Source: Paenibacillus sp. FSL H3-0469 (lineage in GTDB: Bacteria; Bacillota; Bacilli; Paenibacillales; Paenibacillaceae). Taken from it: a stretch of DNA of 64,000 nt. Numbering within the stretch: the stretch's first letter is position 1; each line of letters starts with the position of its first letter. Below are positions 7,854 to 16,458 of this stretch, in pieces. A program made the translations under genes and the position numbers. The DNA is taken from positions 6,262,001-6,326,000 of the forward strand of contig NZ_CP150302.1 in assembly GCF_038051945.1 (NCBI RefSeq). The letters are read 5' to 3'. The notes under the pieces are model-generated. The model was not told the origin of the DNA and made no database searches. It saw only the letters and a program-made list of their open reading frames with translations.

Positions 7854-9134
7854 CTACGAGAAGCTATACAGCCGTACCCCGTGCGGAGGCACGGTGGTGT
7901 GCAGCACGCCGCCGCTAAGCTCAGCAGGCGTCTGGCTCCACAGCTCCGTTCCGGACGCCGCGCCGCTGAGGCCGATCTCTTCGAGGCTCAGGTCAACCGG
8001 CAGCGGACTGCTGCCAATGTTGAAGACGGCTGCATAGCGGGTACCGTCGTCATGAGCTGCTGTCCAGACGATTAGCTCATCGCGGTAGAGAGCTTCCCTG
8101 GCGCCATGGCTCTCGCGCTGCATACGCAGCACCTCGCGGTTGGTGAGCAGCGACAGGGTCCAGTCGTCATTGTCCCGCAGCTCGCCTCCGAAGATCAGCG
8201 GCGAACGGAAAATGCTCCAGAGCGACATCATCGTCAGCTGCTCGTCCCGGGTGAAGCGGGTCCAGCGGTCATCCCCGCCGCCGTCGACGGAGCGGACGCC
8301 GATGTGGCCGAGCGGCAGCATATCGCAATCCGGCCATGAGCCGTCCTGCGGCACGCCCTGCCAGCTGCGGCAGCGGCTGAACATGTCCAGCAGCAGCTCC
8401 CAGCGGTCCCAGAAGTCATCCGTTATGCGCCACATGTTGGCGTGTTCAATGAAATGCTCTTTGTATTCCACCGGAGCGGGACCGGGGGAGAGACTCAGGA
8501 CCATTGGGCGGCCGCAGTTCTCGATCGCCCGGGAGATCAGGGCAATCTCCGGCTGATGGGTATCGTGCAGTCTGGAAGCGGCGATGTCATCCACCTTGAC
8601 CAGATCGACGCCCCACTGGGCGTACAGTTCAAAGAGTGAATTATAGTAGGCCTGAGCGCCTTCCTTGGAAGCATCGACACCGTACATATCCGTATTCCAC
8701 GGACAGATGGAGCACGTGTGCGCGATCTCGCGGGCAGTCACTTCCGTACCCAGAATAGCGGTGCCTGCATGGGCGGCCTGGCGCGGAATGCCGCGCATAA
8801 TATGAATACCGAACTTCAGCCCCAGGCTGTGGACGTAGTCGGCGAGCGGCTTGAAACCCTGTCCGCCTGCTGCGGAAGGGAAACGGTTCTCGGCAGGCAT
8901 CAGGCGGGAGTATTCATCCATGACCAGCGGGACGAAGGGGCGGTACAGAGAGGACACGGCACCAGGCTCATACCACTGAATATCTACGGTAATGTAGTTC
9001 CAGCCGAAGTCTTTGAGATGCTCGGCCATATATTCCGCATTGCCGCGGATTTCCGCTTCTGTTACGGCTGCGCCGTAGCAATCCCAGCTGTTCCAGCCCA
9101 GCGGGGGGACAGGTGCTGCAAGCTTATGATTCAT
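7854..9134 (-). CDS. Glycoside hydrolase family 27 protein (alpha-galactosidase-like)
   Basis: Protein of 426 residues with the GH27 signature PPLGWNSWDCYG at residues 10-21. The nucleophile aspartate is expected at D182 in LVKVDD, and the acid/base aspartate in WRITDDFWDRW near 235-245. A small beta domain forms the C-terminus. Most GH27 enzymes remove terminal alpha-galactose; a few act on beta-L-arabinopyranose or other sugars, so the exact substrate is not fixed. There is no signal peptide, so it acts on imported oligosaccharides in the cytosol. The start ATG 9134 has AAGGAG upstream. An AraC regulator gene precedes it on the same strand 109 bp away and probably controls it. Confidence 0.86.
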   Translation of the reverse strand: MNHKLAAPVPPLGWNSWDCYGAAVTEAEIRGNAEYMAEHLKDFGWNYITVDIQWYEPGAVSSLYRPFVPLVMDEYSRLMPAENRFPSAAGGQGFKPLADYVHSLGLKFGIHIMRGIPRQAAHAGTAILGTEVTAREIAHTCSICPWNTDMYGVDASKEGAQAYYNSLFELYAQWGVDLVKVDDIAASRLHDTHQPEIALISRAIENCGRPMVLSLSPGPAPVEYKEHFIEHANMWRITDDFWDRWELLLDMFSRCRSWQGVPQDGSWPDCDMLPLGHIGVRSVDGGGDDRWTRFTRDEQLTMMSLWSIFRSPLIFGGELRDNDDWTLSLLTNREVLRMQRESHGAREALYRDELIVWTAAHDDGTRYAAVFNIGSSPLPVDLSLEEIGLSGAASGTELWSQTPAELSGGVLHTTVPPHGVRLYSFS

Positions 9135-9243
9135 TGTATAATCTCCTTGTCAGATGGATTATTGCTCTTCATAAGTCCATCATAATCAAGGATAAATCCA
9201 ATATCTATAGTAATCTTATAAGCCGAATAGCACTATATTGCGC

Positions 9244-10125
9244 TTAGTCAAAAAAGAGCTGGCGGTAAGTCAGGCTCTCGCCTCCGCTGCGGAAATCGCC
9301 CGGTGTCAGTCCGGTCAGGCTGCGGAACGCCTTGATAAAGTAGCTTCCGCTGGAGTAGCCGATCTGCTGGGCAATGGCTTCAATGCTTAAGCTCGTCCCC
9401 CGGAGCAGTTCCATCGCCTTCTCCGTGCGGACCCGGGTCAGATAAGCACCGGGCGTATGGCCGGTGCTGGCCGAGAAGCGGCGGATGAGATGATATTTGG
9501 AGAGGGAGACATGCTCCGACAGCTGGTCGATGCTGATCATCTGCGAATAATGCTGCTCGATGAATGCGGCGGCGCGCTTGATATTCTCTGACCAGTTGTC
9601 CCTGTCGCGCAGCGTAGCCGCCTGCATTCGGGTTAATTCGGTCATGAATTGGTAGACGCTGGACGAGGCGATCAGCGGATCGGAGATTCTGCCCGCTCCG
9701 GCATCCATTACAATCATCCGTGCCAGCCGGACAGGGGCACAATCTGCGGGCAGCCGGGGTACCTCACCCGCTTCGCGCAGGAATCTGCGCCAGTGGGGCA
9801 AGATCAGGCTGGGGCGCAGCAGGAGGAACAGAAACTCCCAGGGCTCTGCCGCATCCGGCGGATAATAATACCGGTGCGGCCCCGGGATTTCTGCCAGCAG
9901 AGCCTGTCCGGCCCGGACCCGGTAGGTCCGGTTCTCTGACTCGAACACGCCCTCACCGGAGAGGGTGTACTGGAACAGCAGCAGCGGGCCGTCGCTGCGC
10001 TCCATACCGTCCCAGCGGTAAGCGGGATCGGAGACGGAATCATAACCGGCGGCGAACAATACGCACAGCTGCAGCTCCTTATCTTCGGCAAAGCGAAAGC
10101 CATAGGTTCCTCTGGGGATGTCCAT
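9244..10125 (-). CDS. AraC-family transcriptional regulator
   Basis: Protein of 293 residues. Residues 1-140 form a cupin-like effector-binding domain (LLLFQYTLSGEGVFE, then a GQALL stretch), and residues 185-285 form the double helix-turn-helix DNA-binding domain with the typical IAQQIGYSSGSYFIKAFRSLTGLTPGDFR. AAAAGGAGG stands before ATG 10125. It lies between a GH27 gene (same strand, downstream) and a divergent esterase gene, so it is likely a sugar-responsive activator of both. The effector is unknown. Confidence 0.88.
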   Translation of the reverse strand: MDIPRGTYGFRFAEDKELQLCVLFAAGYDSVSDPAYRWDGMERSDGPLLLFQYTLSGEGVFESENRTYRVRAGQALLAEIPGPHRYYYPPDAAEPWEFLFLLLRPSLILPHWRRFLREAGEVPRLPADCAPVRLARMIVMDAGAGRISDPLIASSSVYQFMTELTRMQAATLRDRDNWSENIKRAAAFIEQHYSQMISIDQLSEHVSLSKYHLIRRFSASTGHTPGAYLTRVRTEKAMELLRGTSLSIEAIAQQIGYSSGSYFIKAFRSLTGLTPGDFRSGGESLTYRQLFFD

Positions 10126-10300
10126 GGAGATCCTCCTTTTTTCAAAATAGAATGTATAGGGTTCCAGTTGACAAGTACTTAGTATCTTACCACACCACCC
10201 TAAGCAGCTATATGAAAAGCACTTCTAAACAATCTTCATTGCCAAGATAAAGCGCCTTTGCTACTGTTACGAATAGAAACGAGAGAAGGAAGGTTATGGA

Positions 10301-11368
10301 ATGTCCCAGATGCAAACGTACCAACCGGCAGCTAACCATGTCAGAATTATCGGACGGACCCACTGGATAGGAGAGGTGCTGTGGCTGGCGCTCTCCGGCG
10401 GCGGGGTGGAATTCTCTTTCTACGGCCGGGCGGCCCGGATCACTCTGCAAGGCGATGATACCGCTGTAACTGGCAACAATCTGGCCCGGATCGGAATCAG
10501 CGTTAACGGCCAGCGGGTGATAGACGATCAAGTGGATCAGCCGCGCAAAACGTATACAGTGTTCGAAAGCGACACCGAGCAAGAGGTTACCGTAAGAATT
10601 ACGAAGCTGTCTGAAGCGGCCATGTCAACGGTTGGCATTGTAGAGATCGCGGTGCAGGCTGAGGAAGGGATTAAGCCGACCCCATCTCCGCAGCATACGA
10701 TCGAATTCATCGGCGATTCCATTACCTGCGGATATGGTGTGGATGATGAAGAGGCGCTACATACTTTTTCTACGGCTACAGAAGATGTAACGAAGGCCTA
10801 CGCCTACCTGAGCGCAGAGCAGCTTGGTGCGGATTACAGTATGGTGTGTTACAGCGGATACGGCATTATTACCGGCTACACGGAGAACGACCAGAAGCTG
10901 ACCACGCATCTTCTGCCCGATTACTACGAGAAGGTAGGCAAGTCGGAAGGGAGGTTCGGCGGCAGTCTGCTGCCCCAGGAGATCCCTTGGGAGTTCAGCA
11001 GATTCACGCCGGAGCTGATCGTCATTAATCTGGGGACCAACGACGATTCGTACACCAAGGAGGACCCCGCCAAGCAGGCGGATTATGCAGAGAACTATGC
11101 CGCTTTTCTCCAAAAGGTCAGACGGAATAATCCCGATTCCATCATTCTATGTACGCTCGGGATCATGGGGGACAGGCTGTATCCTGTCCTAGAGCAAGCG
11201 GTTGGCCGCTATACCGGGGAAACCGGCGACAGCAGGATCTCAGTGATGAAGTTCGAGGTACAGCGCGAAGAGGACGGCTACGCCGTTGACTTCCACCCCT
11301 CCCAGGTGACCCACCGTAAAGCCGCAGACAAACTGACGGCTGAAATTCGGAGGCTGATGAAGTGGTGA
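10301..11368 (+). CDS. SGNH-fold carbohydrate esterase, CE2-like
   Basis: Protein of 355 residues. The N-terminal 120 residues form a beta-sandwich domain and the remainder an SGNH hydrolase, the two-domain layout of carbohydrate esterase family 2. The catalytic serine is S140 in IEFIGDSITCGYG, the oxyanion block is INLGTND, and the C-terminal VDFHPS supplies the D-H pair. CE2 enzymes deacetylate xylan, mannan or glucomannan oligosaccharides. No signal peptide is present, so the substrate is probably imported. It is divergent from the AraC gene, which suggests co-regulation with the GH27 enzyme. ATG 10301 follows a purine-rich GAGAGAAGGAAGG region. Confidence 0.82.
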   Translation: MSQMQTYQPAANHVRIIGRTHWIGEVLWLALSGGGVEFSFYGRAARITLQGDDTAVTGNNLARIGISVNGQRVIDDQVDQPRKTYTVFESDTEQEVTVRITKLSEAAMSTVGIVEIAVQAEEGIKPTPSPQHTIEFIGDSITCGYGVDDEEALHTFSTATEDVTKAYAYLSAEQLGADYSMVCYSGYGIITGYTENDQKLTTHLLPDYYEKVGKSEGRFGGSLLPQEIPWEFSRFTPELIVINLGTNDDSYTKEDPAKQADYAENYAAFLQKVRRNNPDSIILCTLGIMGDRLYPVLEQAVGRYTGETGDSRISVMKFEVQREEDGYAVDFHPSQVTHRKAADKLTAEIRRLMKW

Positions 11369-11407
11369 ACTGGGCTGGTGAAGAATGGTGCGGGTAGTCC
11401 AGTGGTG

Positions 11408-11595
11408 ATTGCACTATGTGCAATAGAAATTCATTAAACACCTCAATAAATGGTCCTGATTGTATTTAGTACAGTAGAATGTTGGAGAGAAGTCCAATAT
11501 GGGCAAAATCTCTGAATTCTGCTGTACATAATACAGTAGAATAGCTAAAAAGTTAGTTTTAAAGCTCGATCTAATGTACAAAATGCAATAGGTAC
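11408..11595. repeat. Cluster of four palindromic repeats, period about 51 bp
   Basis: Four gapless-alignable units begin at 11408, 11459, 11521 and 11573. The first contains the stem ATTGCAC-TAT-GTGCAAT, the third CTGTA-CATAA-TACAG, and three of four continue with TAGAA. The pattern is TGYAY, four or five bases, RCAR, TAGAA. Between units lie unrelated AT-rich stretches. The spacing (51, 62, 52) and core resemble the second cluster at 28183-28360. The rest of the gap between the esterase and the helicase (11369-11603) shows no gene. Confidence 0.7.
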
Positions 11596-11603
11596 ATTAC
11601 CCG

Positions 11604-13526
11604 TCACCGGTGAATCCCCTTCTCACGCACAAACTTCTCCAGCACCCTGAATTCCTCCGTCACCTTGGTGAACGGCAGGGCGGCGAGGACCTGCTCCCGG
11701 TACGGGTTGCGGGCTCCGGCCGACAGGCGGGAATCCAGAATGCTGAGCACGCCGAGGTCCGTCTCACTGCGGATCAGACGCCCGGTGCCTTGCCGCAGGC
11801 GGAGCAGCATGTCCGGTACGTAGACCTCCATGAGCGGATTCGCCGCCTGCGCAGCCTTGTATTCGTAGACAGGATCGGCCGGAACCGGGAACGGCAGCCG
11901 GAAGACGATCAGATGCGACAGATCCGCCCCCTCAATATTCACGCCTTCCCAGAATACACCGGTACTCAGCAGCACACCCTTACTCGCCCGGAACTCAGCG
12001 ATCACCCCGTCCTGGGACGAGCCTTCCCGCTGCATATGCAGCGCCCACTTCTGCTTTTCTGCACTCAGCTTTTTGTGAATGTACTTCATATCCTCTTTGG
12101 CCGAAAAAAGCACCAGTGTCCGCCCGTCCGTTACATTGCATAGCCGCAGCAGCTCCTTATACGCCGCTTCCAGATAAGCTTCGCGGTTGTTGTGGTTATA
12201 GTAAGGAACGTCCTTGGCAATATACATCATCGTATGGTGGTCATAATCGAACGGTGAAGCCTGACGCTCCATATACTCCCCCCTGTAGCCCAGCGAACGG
12301 GACAGATAAGCGTACTGCTCCGCAAGCGTATCGCCGGACTGGCTGAGGGTTGCGGAGGTCAGGATGACAGAGGTTTTGCCGCTAAACAGGCTGTATTTCA
12401 GGAATCGGCTGATCCCCTTGGGGCAGATGCTGACGGCAGCTTCTCCCCGGGGCTGGCTGGCCCAGAGGAGATAGTTGTCCTCCTTCCCGGCAAGCACCTG
12501 GAAGAGGTCAATCATTCCGTTAACGGCTTCGAAGGTATTGTCGATCTCCCGCTCATGCCGGGAAGTCAGGACCGAGAGACTGAGGCGGAACTCCTGCAGA
12601 ATCTGCACAGCTTGCTCTAGCGGGACTCCTGTAATCGCCGATACTTTAATTCGGTCAGTGTCCTGCTTGGCCGTATGCAGCAGGTCTGCTTCTATCTGTC
12701 TGAACAGCTCTTTGGCGCAGCGCCGGACGAACTGGAAGGACTTCATCAGGCTGCGGTCTGCGGATTGCTTGTACAGCAGCTGCATGGCATCCTCCAGCAC
12801 CCGTGAGGTCCCCCGGAAGGTGAATTCCAGGGTCTGGGCATCCCGGACCTTGGCCTCCAGATTATGCGCTTCATCTATAATGATCAGCGCAGGCCGCTCG
12901 GTGATCAGGCCCTTGGTTCCTTCTTTTTTCTTGATGAGGTCACGGATCAGCAGGTCCTGGTTCACGATGATGATATCCATCTCGCCCGGGCCGGCGTTGA
13001 TCTTGGCCCGCATGTCATAGAAGGCGCAGGTATGCTTGTAGTGGCAGTGCTCGAACTTGCAATCCGTCACACACACGTTAGACCACAAGGCATCACTGAC
13101 CCCGCCCTTCAGATCTGCCCGTTCATTGATTTCTGCATTCAGGATACCTTCTGCGAGTACAGTGAGCGGGGAACCGGGCTCCCCGGAGGGGAACAGGTCC
13201 GCTGCCCGGTACCGGCAGGCATATTGCCCCATGCCCTTGCCGACTACTGAGCGGACCATCGAGAAGCCGAGCCGGCTGCCGATGAACCGCAGATCCTTAT
13301 GGATCTGTTCGGAGAGCTGGATGGACGAGGTGGCGATAATGACCGGCTGCCGGGAGAGCTGGTTAATGAGCAGGCCGGGAATCAGGTAGGCGAAGGATTT
13401 GCCGATGCCGACTCCGGCTTCAATCATTGCATTCCGGCCATGGATATAAGCGTCGGCAATATCCAGCGACATATCCTGCTGGCCGAGCCGTTCGGTGAGG
13501 CCGAGCCGTTTGAACCGGTCATACAT
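11604..13526 (-). CDS. DinG/XPD-family ATP-dependent DNA helicase
   Basis: Superfamily 2 helicase of at least 640 residues. Walker A is AGVGIGKS (37-44), Walker B is IIIDEAH, and motif VI is QGTGRLIR. Four cysteines in ACRYRA, NVCVTDCKFEHC and HTCAF match the iron-sulfur cluster that XPD/DinG enzymes carry between motifs I and II. Such helicases unwind 5'-tailed DNA, R-loops or forks during repair. ATG 13526 has no ribosome binding site. In-frame, protein-like codons continue upstream to about 13613 with no ATG, GTG or TTG, and AAAAGGGG sits eight bases before an ATC codon at 13613. The true start may therefore be the rare ATC, adding 29 residues. Confidence 0.85.
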   Translation of the reverse strand: MYDRFKRLGLTERLGQQDMSLDIADAYIHGRNAMIEAGVGIGKSFAYLIPGLLINQLSRQPVIIATSSIQLSEQIHKDLRFIGSRLGFSMVRSVVGKGMGQYACRYRAADLFPSGEPGSPLTVLAEGILNAEINERADLKGGVSDALWSNVCVTDCKFEHCHYKHTCAFYDMRAKINAGPGEMDIIIVNQDLLIRDLIKKKEGTKGLITERPALIIIDEAHNLEAKVRDAQTLEFTFRGTSRVLEDAMQLLYKQSADRSLMKSFQFVRRCAKELFRQIEADLLHTAKQDTDRIKVSAITGVPLEQAVQILQEFRLSLSVLTSRHEREIDNTFEAVNGMIDLFQVLAGKEDNYLLWASQPRGEAAVSICPKGISRFLKYSLFSGKTSVILTSATLSQSGDTLAEQYAYLSRSLGYRGEYMERQASPFDYDHHTMMYIAKDVPYYNHNNREAYLEAAYKELLRLCNVTDGRTLVLFSAKEDMKYIHKKLSAEKQKWALHMQREGSSQDGVIAEFRASKGVLLSTGVFWEGVNIEGADLSHLIVFRLPFPVPADPVYEYKAAQAANPLMEVYVPDMLLRLRQGTGRLIRSETDLGVLSILDSRLSAGARNPYREQVLAALPFTKVTEEFRVLEKFVREKGIHR

Positions 13527-13846
13527 GCGGAAGATGGCATTGACCAGAGCAGGCTCGGCGTCTTTGGCCGGCTCCTTCTTCTGTAATTTGTAGAGATCAT
13601 TTAACCAGCTGATGACGACCGCCCCTTTTCTGTATCAATGTTAGTCTTGTCCTGCATGGAATACGGCAGAGGTTGTTATTATCTTAGATGGCGGGCGAAC
13701 AGTCAAGGGTTAAGGCTGAAACTGTATTCTAGATTCTGGAATTTCGTCCCTTGCAGGCGGGAGCGGGTCTACATTCGATCGGAAGGTCTACATCTATTAT
13801 AATGAGGGAATAATCTGCGTACTGATCATGAAGGGAGAGAGAGGAT

Positions 13847-15136
13847 ATGAGCGAACGTCTGCCTTGCCAGACCCCGGGCTGCACGGGAACGATTCTTCCT
13901 GCAACCGCACTGAAGACCGGGGGCATCTGTATGCCCTGCTACCAGCAGAAGAAAGCGATGGCTAAACAGGCTTATATTGAACAGAACCGCAAAGAGGTGA
14001 ACAGGTATGCCGGTATCCATGATCCGGTTGAAATTCTCACCATTATGCATAGCCCGCGGAAGCCAGATCCGCTAATTAAGGAAGTCCCGTACCCCCGGAC
14101 CGCACAGGAGCTGTATCATGATCTGACGGAGGAACAGAGAGATCGGATGGAGAGCTACGCTGTTCATTTATTGGAAGAAGAGGATATAGACCAGGCGGAG
14201 ATGATTCTGGTGTCACTCCTCTGCTTCACGGATACACGGCTTGGGCCGGCTCTGGAAATGCTCCTCCGCACAGGGAATTATGCGCCTGCTATCCTCTTCA
14301 AGGGTGCTGACGCGCAGGTCCGGGACCGGCTCATTGCCCAGGTGGATTCCGATCCGGCTAACCGTAATCTGCTGCTGCTGGCGCTGGCCTGGATTGGCGA
14401 TGAAGAGGTGGTCAGGCTATTTGCGCAGTGGCGGCACTCCCCGCCGGAGTGGGCAGCGGCGTTATATCAGGCACCCGAGACGTATGCCCTTGAAGCAGGC
14501 TGGGAGCTGGATGCCGGAGGCGGCAAAAGGCAGCTGTACCCTTCTGAATGTTACCCCTTCCTGGTAAGCAGGGAAGACACTCCGGAAGCGCCCGGTGCTC
14601 CGGCGGCGGTTCAAATGCTCCAGACAGGAACGCACGCCTGTCCTTGGTGCGGAGGTGCGCTAACCGTCTTATTCGATTACGATTTGCAGCATCCGCAGGT
14701 TAGATTCATGGAGCTTCCCGGCAAGCGGCTAAGAATTGCAGCCTGTATGCACTGCAACTGTTACGGCACTGTATATATGAAGGCTGATCTGGAGGGCGGT
14801 TATTCATGGAGTGAATATAATGTTGTTCCTGGATATCTGCCTGACAATACTGGAGGAGCACTGGCGTGTAGTACATGGCATGTAATGCAGCTGTCGGAAC
14901 AGCCGGCAGGTACTTATGAGAGTGCACACTGGGTGCTGGAGGCGCCGGCCTCGCAGATCGGAGGACATCCGGCCTGGATTCAGGATGCGGACTATCCGGC
15001 GTGTCCCTGCTGCGCACAGACGATGACTTTTGCAGCGCAGGCGGATATGGGCCAGGTGGCGGAGGACGAGGGTATTTATTATGCTTTTCTGTGCCGGGAC
15101 TGCCTGATTACAGCAGTAAATTACCAGCAGACCTGA
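13847..15136 (+). CDS. Cysteine-rich hypothetical protein with DUF1963/YwqG-like C-terminus
   Basis: Protein of 429 residues of unknown function. An N-terminal zinc-ribbon-like segment has paired cysteines (CQTPGC, then CMPCY). A helical middle part of about 80-200 looks like HEAT-type repeats with ALAWIGDEEVVRLF. The C-terminal part has further CxxC pairs (CPWCG, CMHCNC, CPCC, CRDC) and the segment QIGGHPAWIQDADYPACPCC, which resembles the DUF1963/YwqG fold. AAGGGAGAGAGG precedes ATG 13847. It is followed 86 bp later by a kinase gene. Metal binding is likely from the cysteines; any role is open. Confidence 0.6.
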   Translation: MSERLPCQTPGCTGTILPATALKTGGICMPCYQQKKAMAKQAYIEQNRKEVNRYAGIHDPVEILTIMHSPRKPDPLIKEVPYPRTAQELYHDLTEEQRDRMESYAVHLLEEEDIDQAEMILVSLLCFTDTRLGPALEMLLRTGNYAPAILFKGADAQVRDRLIAQVDSDPANRNLLLLALAWIGDEEVVRLFAQWRHSPPEWAAALYQAPETYALEAGWELDAGGGKRQLYPSECYPFLVSREDTPEAPGAPAAVQMLQTGTHACPWCGGALTVLFDYDLQHPQVRFMELPGKRLRIAACMHCNCYGTVYMKADLEGGYSWSEYNVVPGYLPDNTGGALACSTWHVMQLSEQPAGTYESAHWVLEAPASQIGGHPAWIQDADYPACPCCAQTMTFAAQADMGQVAEDEGIYYAFLCRDCLITAVNYQQT

Positions 15137-15222
15137 GTTTCGTGATTTGGAATTTTGGGTATATAAGCTATATTTTCGAAATATAAACGTAAGCGAGCCA
15201 CAAGCTGGAAAGTGAGGTTCTC

Positions 15223-16437
15223 ATGGATTTTCCGGTCAATATCCTGCTCGTAGACGATCATCCCGAGAATCTGCTTGCCCTTGAGGCCGTTCTCCGCGAA
15301 GAGCCTTACCGGTTGTTTCGGGCTTATTCCGGGATTGAAGCGCTGCGCTGTCTGCTGGAGGAGGAATTCGCCGTCATTGTGATGGATGTGCAAATGCCTG
15401 GGATGGACGGGCTGGAGACGGCGCGCCTTATCCGTACCCGGGAGAAGAATCATGTGGTGCCGATTATTTTCATGTCCGCTAACAGTACGACGATGGAGGA
15501 TATCTTCGCCGGTTATTCTGTGGGTGCGATGGATTACATGACGAAGCCCTTCGTCCCGCAGCTGTTCAAGTCGAAGATTGAGGGTTACGTCAGCATGTAT
15601 GAAGCGAATAAAACACTGCAGCTCCAGAGCGAAATGCTGAAGCAGCAAGCCCGGCAGCTGGAGAAGACGAATCAGGAGCTGAGGGAAGCGAAGGAAGCCG
15701 CAGAAATTGCCTCTAAGGTAAAGTCGGAATTCCTGGCGATGATGAGCCATGAAATCCGCACGCCGCTGAACGGGATCATCGGGATGTCTGATCTGCTGCT
15801 GGCCTCGGATCTGCCGGAGGAATATTGTGAGATGGCAGGGATTATCCACACGAGCAGCAATGCCCTTCTGTCGGTGATCAATCCGATTCTCGATTATTCC
15901 AAGCTGGAAGCCGGGAAGCTGGTGGTGGAAGAGGCGCCGTTCTCTCTGCAGGACTGCCTGAGCGAGACGGTTGCCCTATTCACCGCGAGGACCCGTGAGC
16001 GGAAGCTGGATATGGTGGTGGAGATTGATCCTGCTGTGCCGCCTGATCTGGTGGGAGATGTGAACCGTCTCCGCCAGGTATTGAATAATCTCGTGGGCAA
16101 CGCCGTGAAGTTCACCCATGCAGGAAGTGTATACATAATGGTTAACAGGCTGGAGGGACCGGCGGGGCAGCTTACACTTGAATTCACAATCAGAGACACA
16201 GGAATCGGGATTCCCCCGGATCAAATCGGAGAGCTGTTCCAGCCCTTCTCCCAGCTCGATGCCTCTACCACACGCAGGTTCGAAGGCACGGGGCTTGGAT
16301 TATCGATCAGCAAAGCTCTGGTGGAGCTGATGGGCGGAAGCATCCGGGTCGAGCCATCGGAGGAACCCGGGGCTACGTTTGTTTTTACAATTGCCGTTCG
16401 TGAGCAGCTTGGATTGGAGAGCAAAAATACGTGCTGA
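15223..16437 (+). CDS. Response regulator-histidine kinase hybrid (REC-HisKA-HATPase)
   Basis: Soluble protein of 404 residues. A receiver domain comes first (acidic pair D11-D12, phospho-acceptor D55 in VIVMDVQMPGMDG, K108), then a coiled coil (about 115-165), a HisKA domain with H176 in SHEIRTPLNG, and a HATPase domain with NNLVGNAVKFT, DTGIGI (325-330) and GTGLGL (355-360). There is no membrane segment. The receiver-before-kinase order means its autokinase activity could be set by phosphorylation from another kinase. It ends 21 bp before the giant HAMP-repeat kinase, so the two likely form one operon and one phosphorelay. Output is unknown because no DNA-binding regulator is adjacent. Confidence 0.88.
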   Translation: MDFPVNILLVDDHPENLLALEAVLREEPYRLFRAYSGIEALRCLLEEEFAVIVMDVQMPGMDGLETARLIRTREKNHVVPIIFMSANSTTMEDIFAGYSVGAMDYMTKPFVPQLFKSKIEGYVSMYEANKTLQLQSEMLKQQARQLEKTNQELREAKEAAEIASKVKSEFLAMMSHEIRTPLNGIIGMSDLLLASDLPEEYCEMAGIIHTSSNALLSVINPILDYSKLEAGKLVVEEAPFSLQDCLSETVALFTARTRERKLDMVVEIDPAVPPDLVGDVNRLRQVLNNLVGNAVKFTHAGSVYIMVNRLEGPAGQLTLEFTIRDTGIGIPPDQIGELFQPFSQLDASTTRRFEGTGLGLSISKALVELMGGSIRVEPSEEPGATFVFTIAVREQLGLESKNTC

Positions 16438-16458
16438 ATAAGGGGCAGGGTTGATACT

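Noticed and set aside
11408..11595. Possible CRISPR array (repeat-spacer look of the 51-bp period)
   Set aside because: Repeat units diverge from each other too much, only four are present, and no cas gene is in the window.
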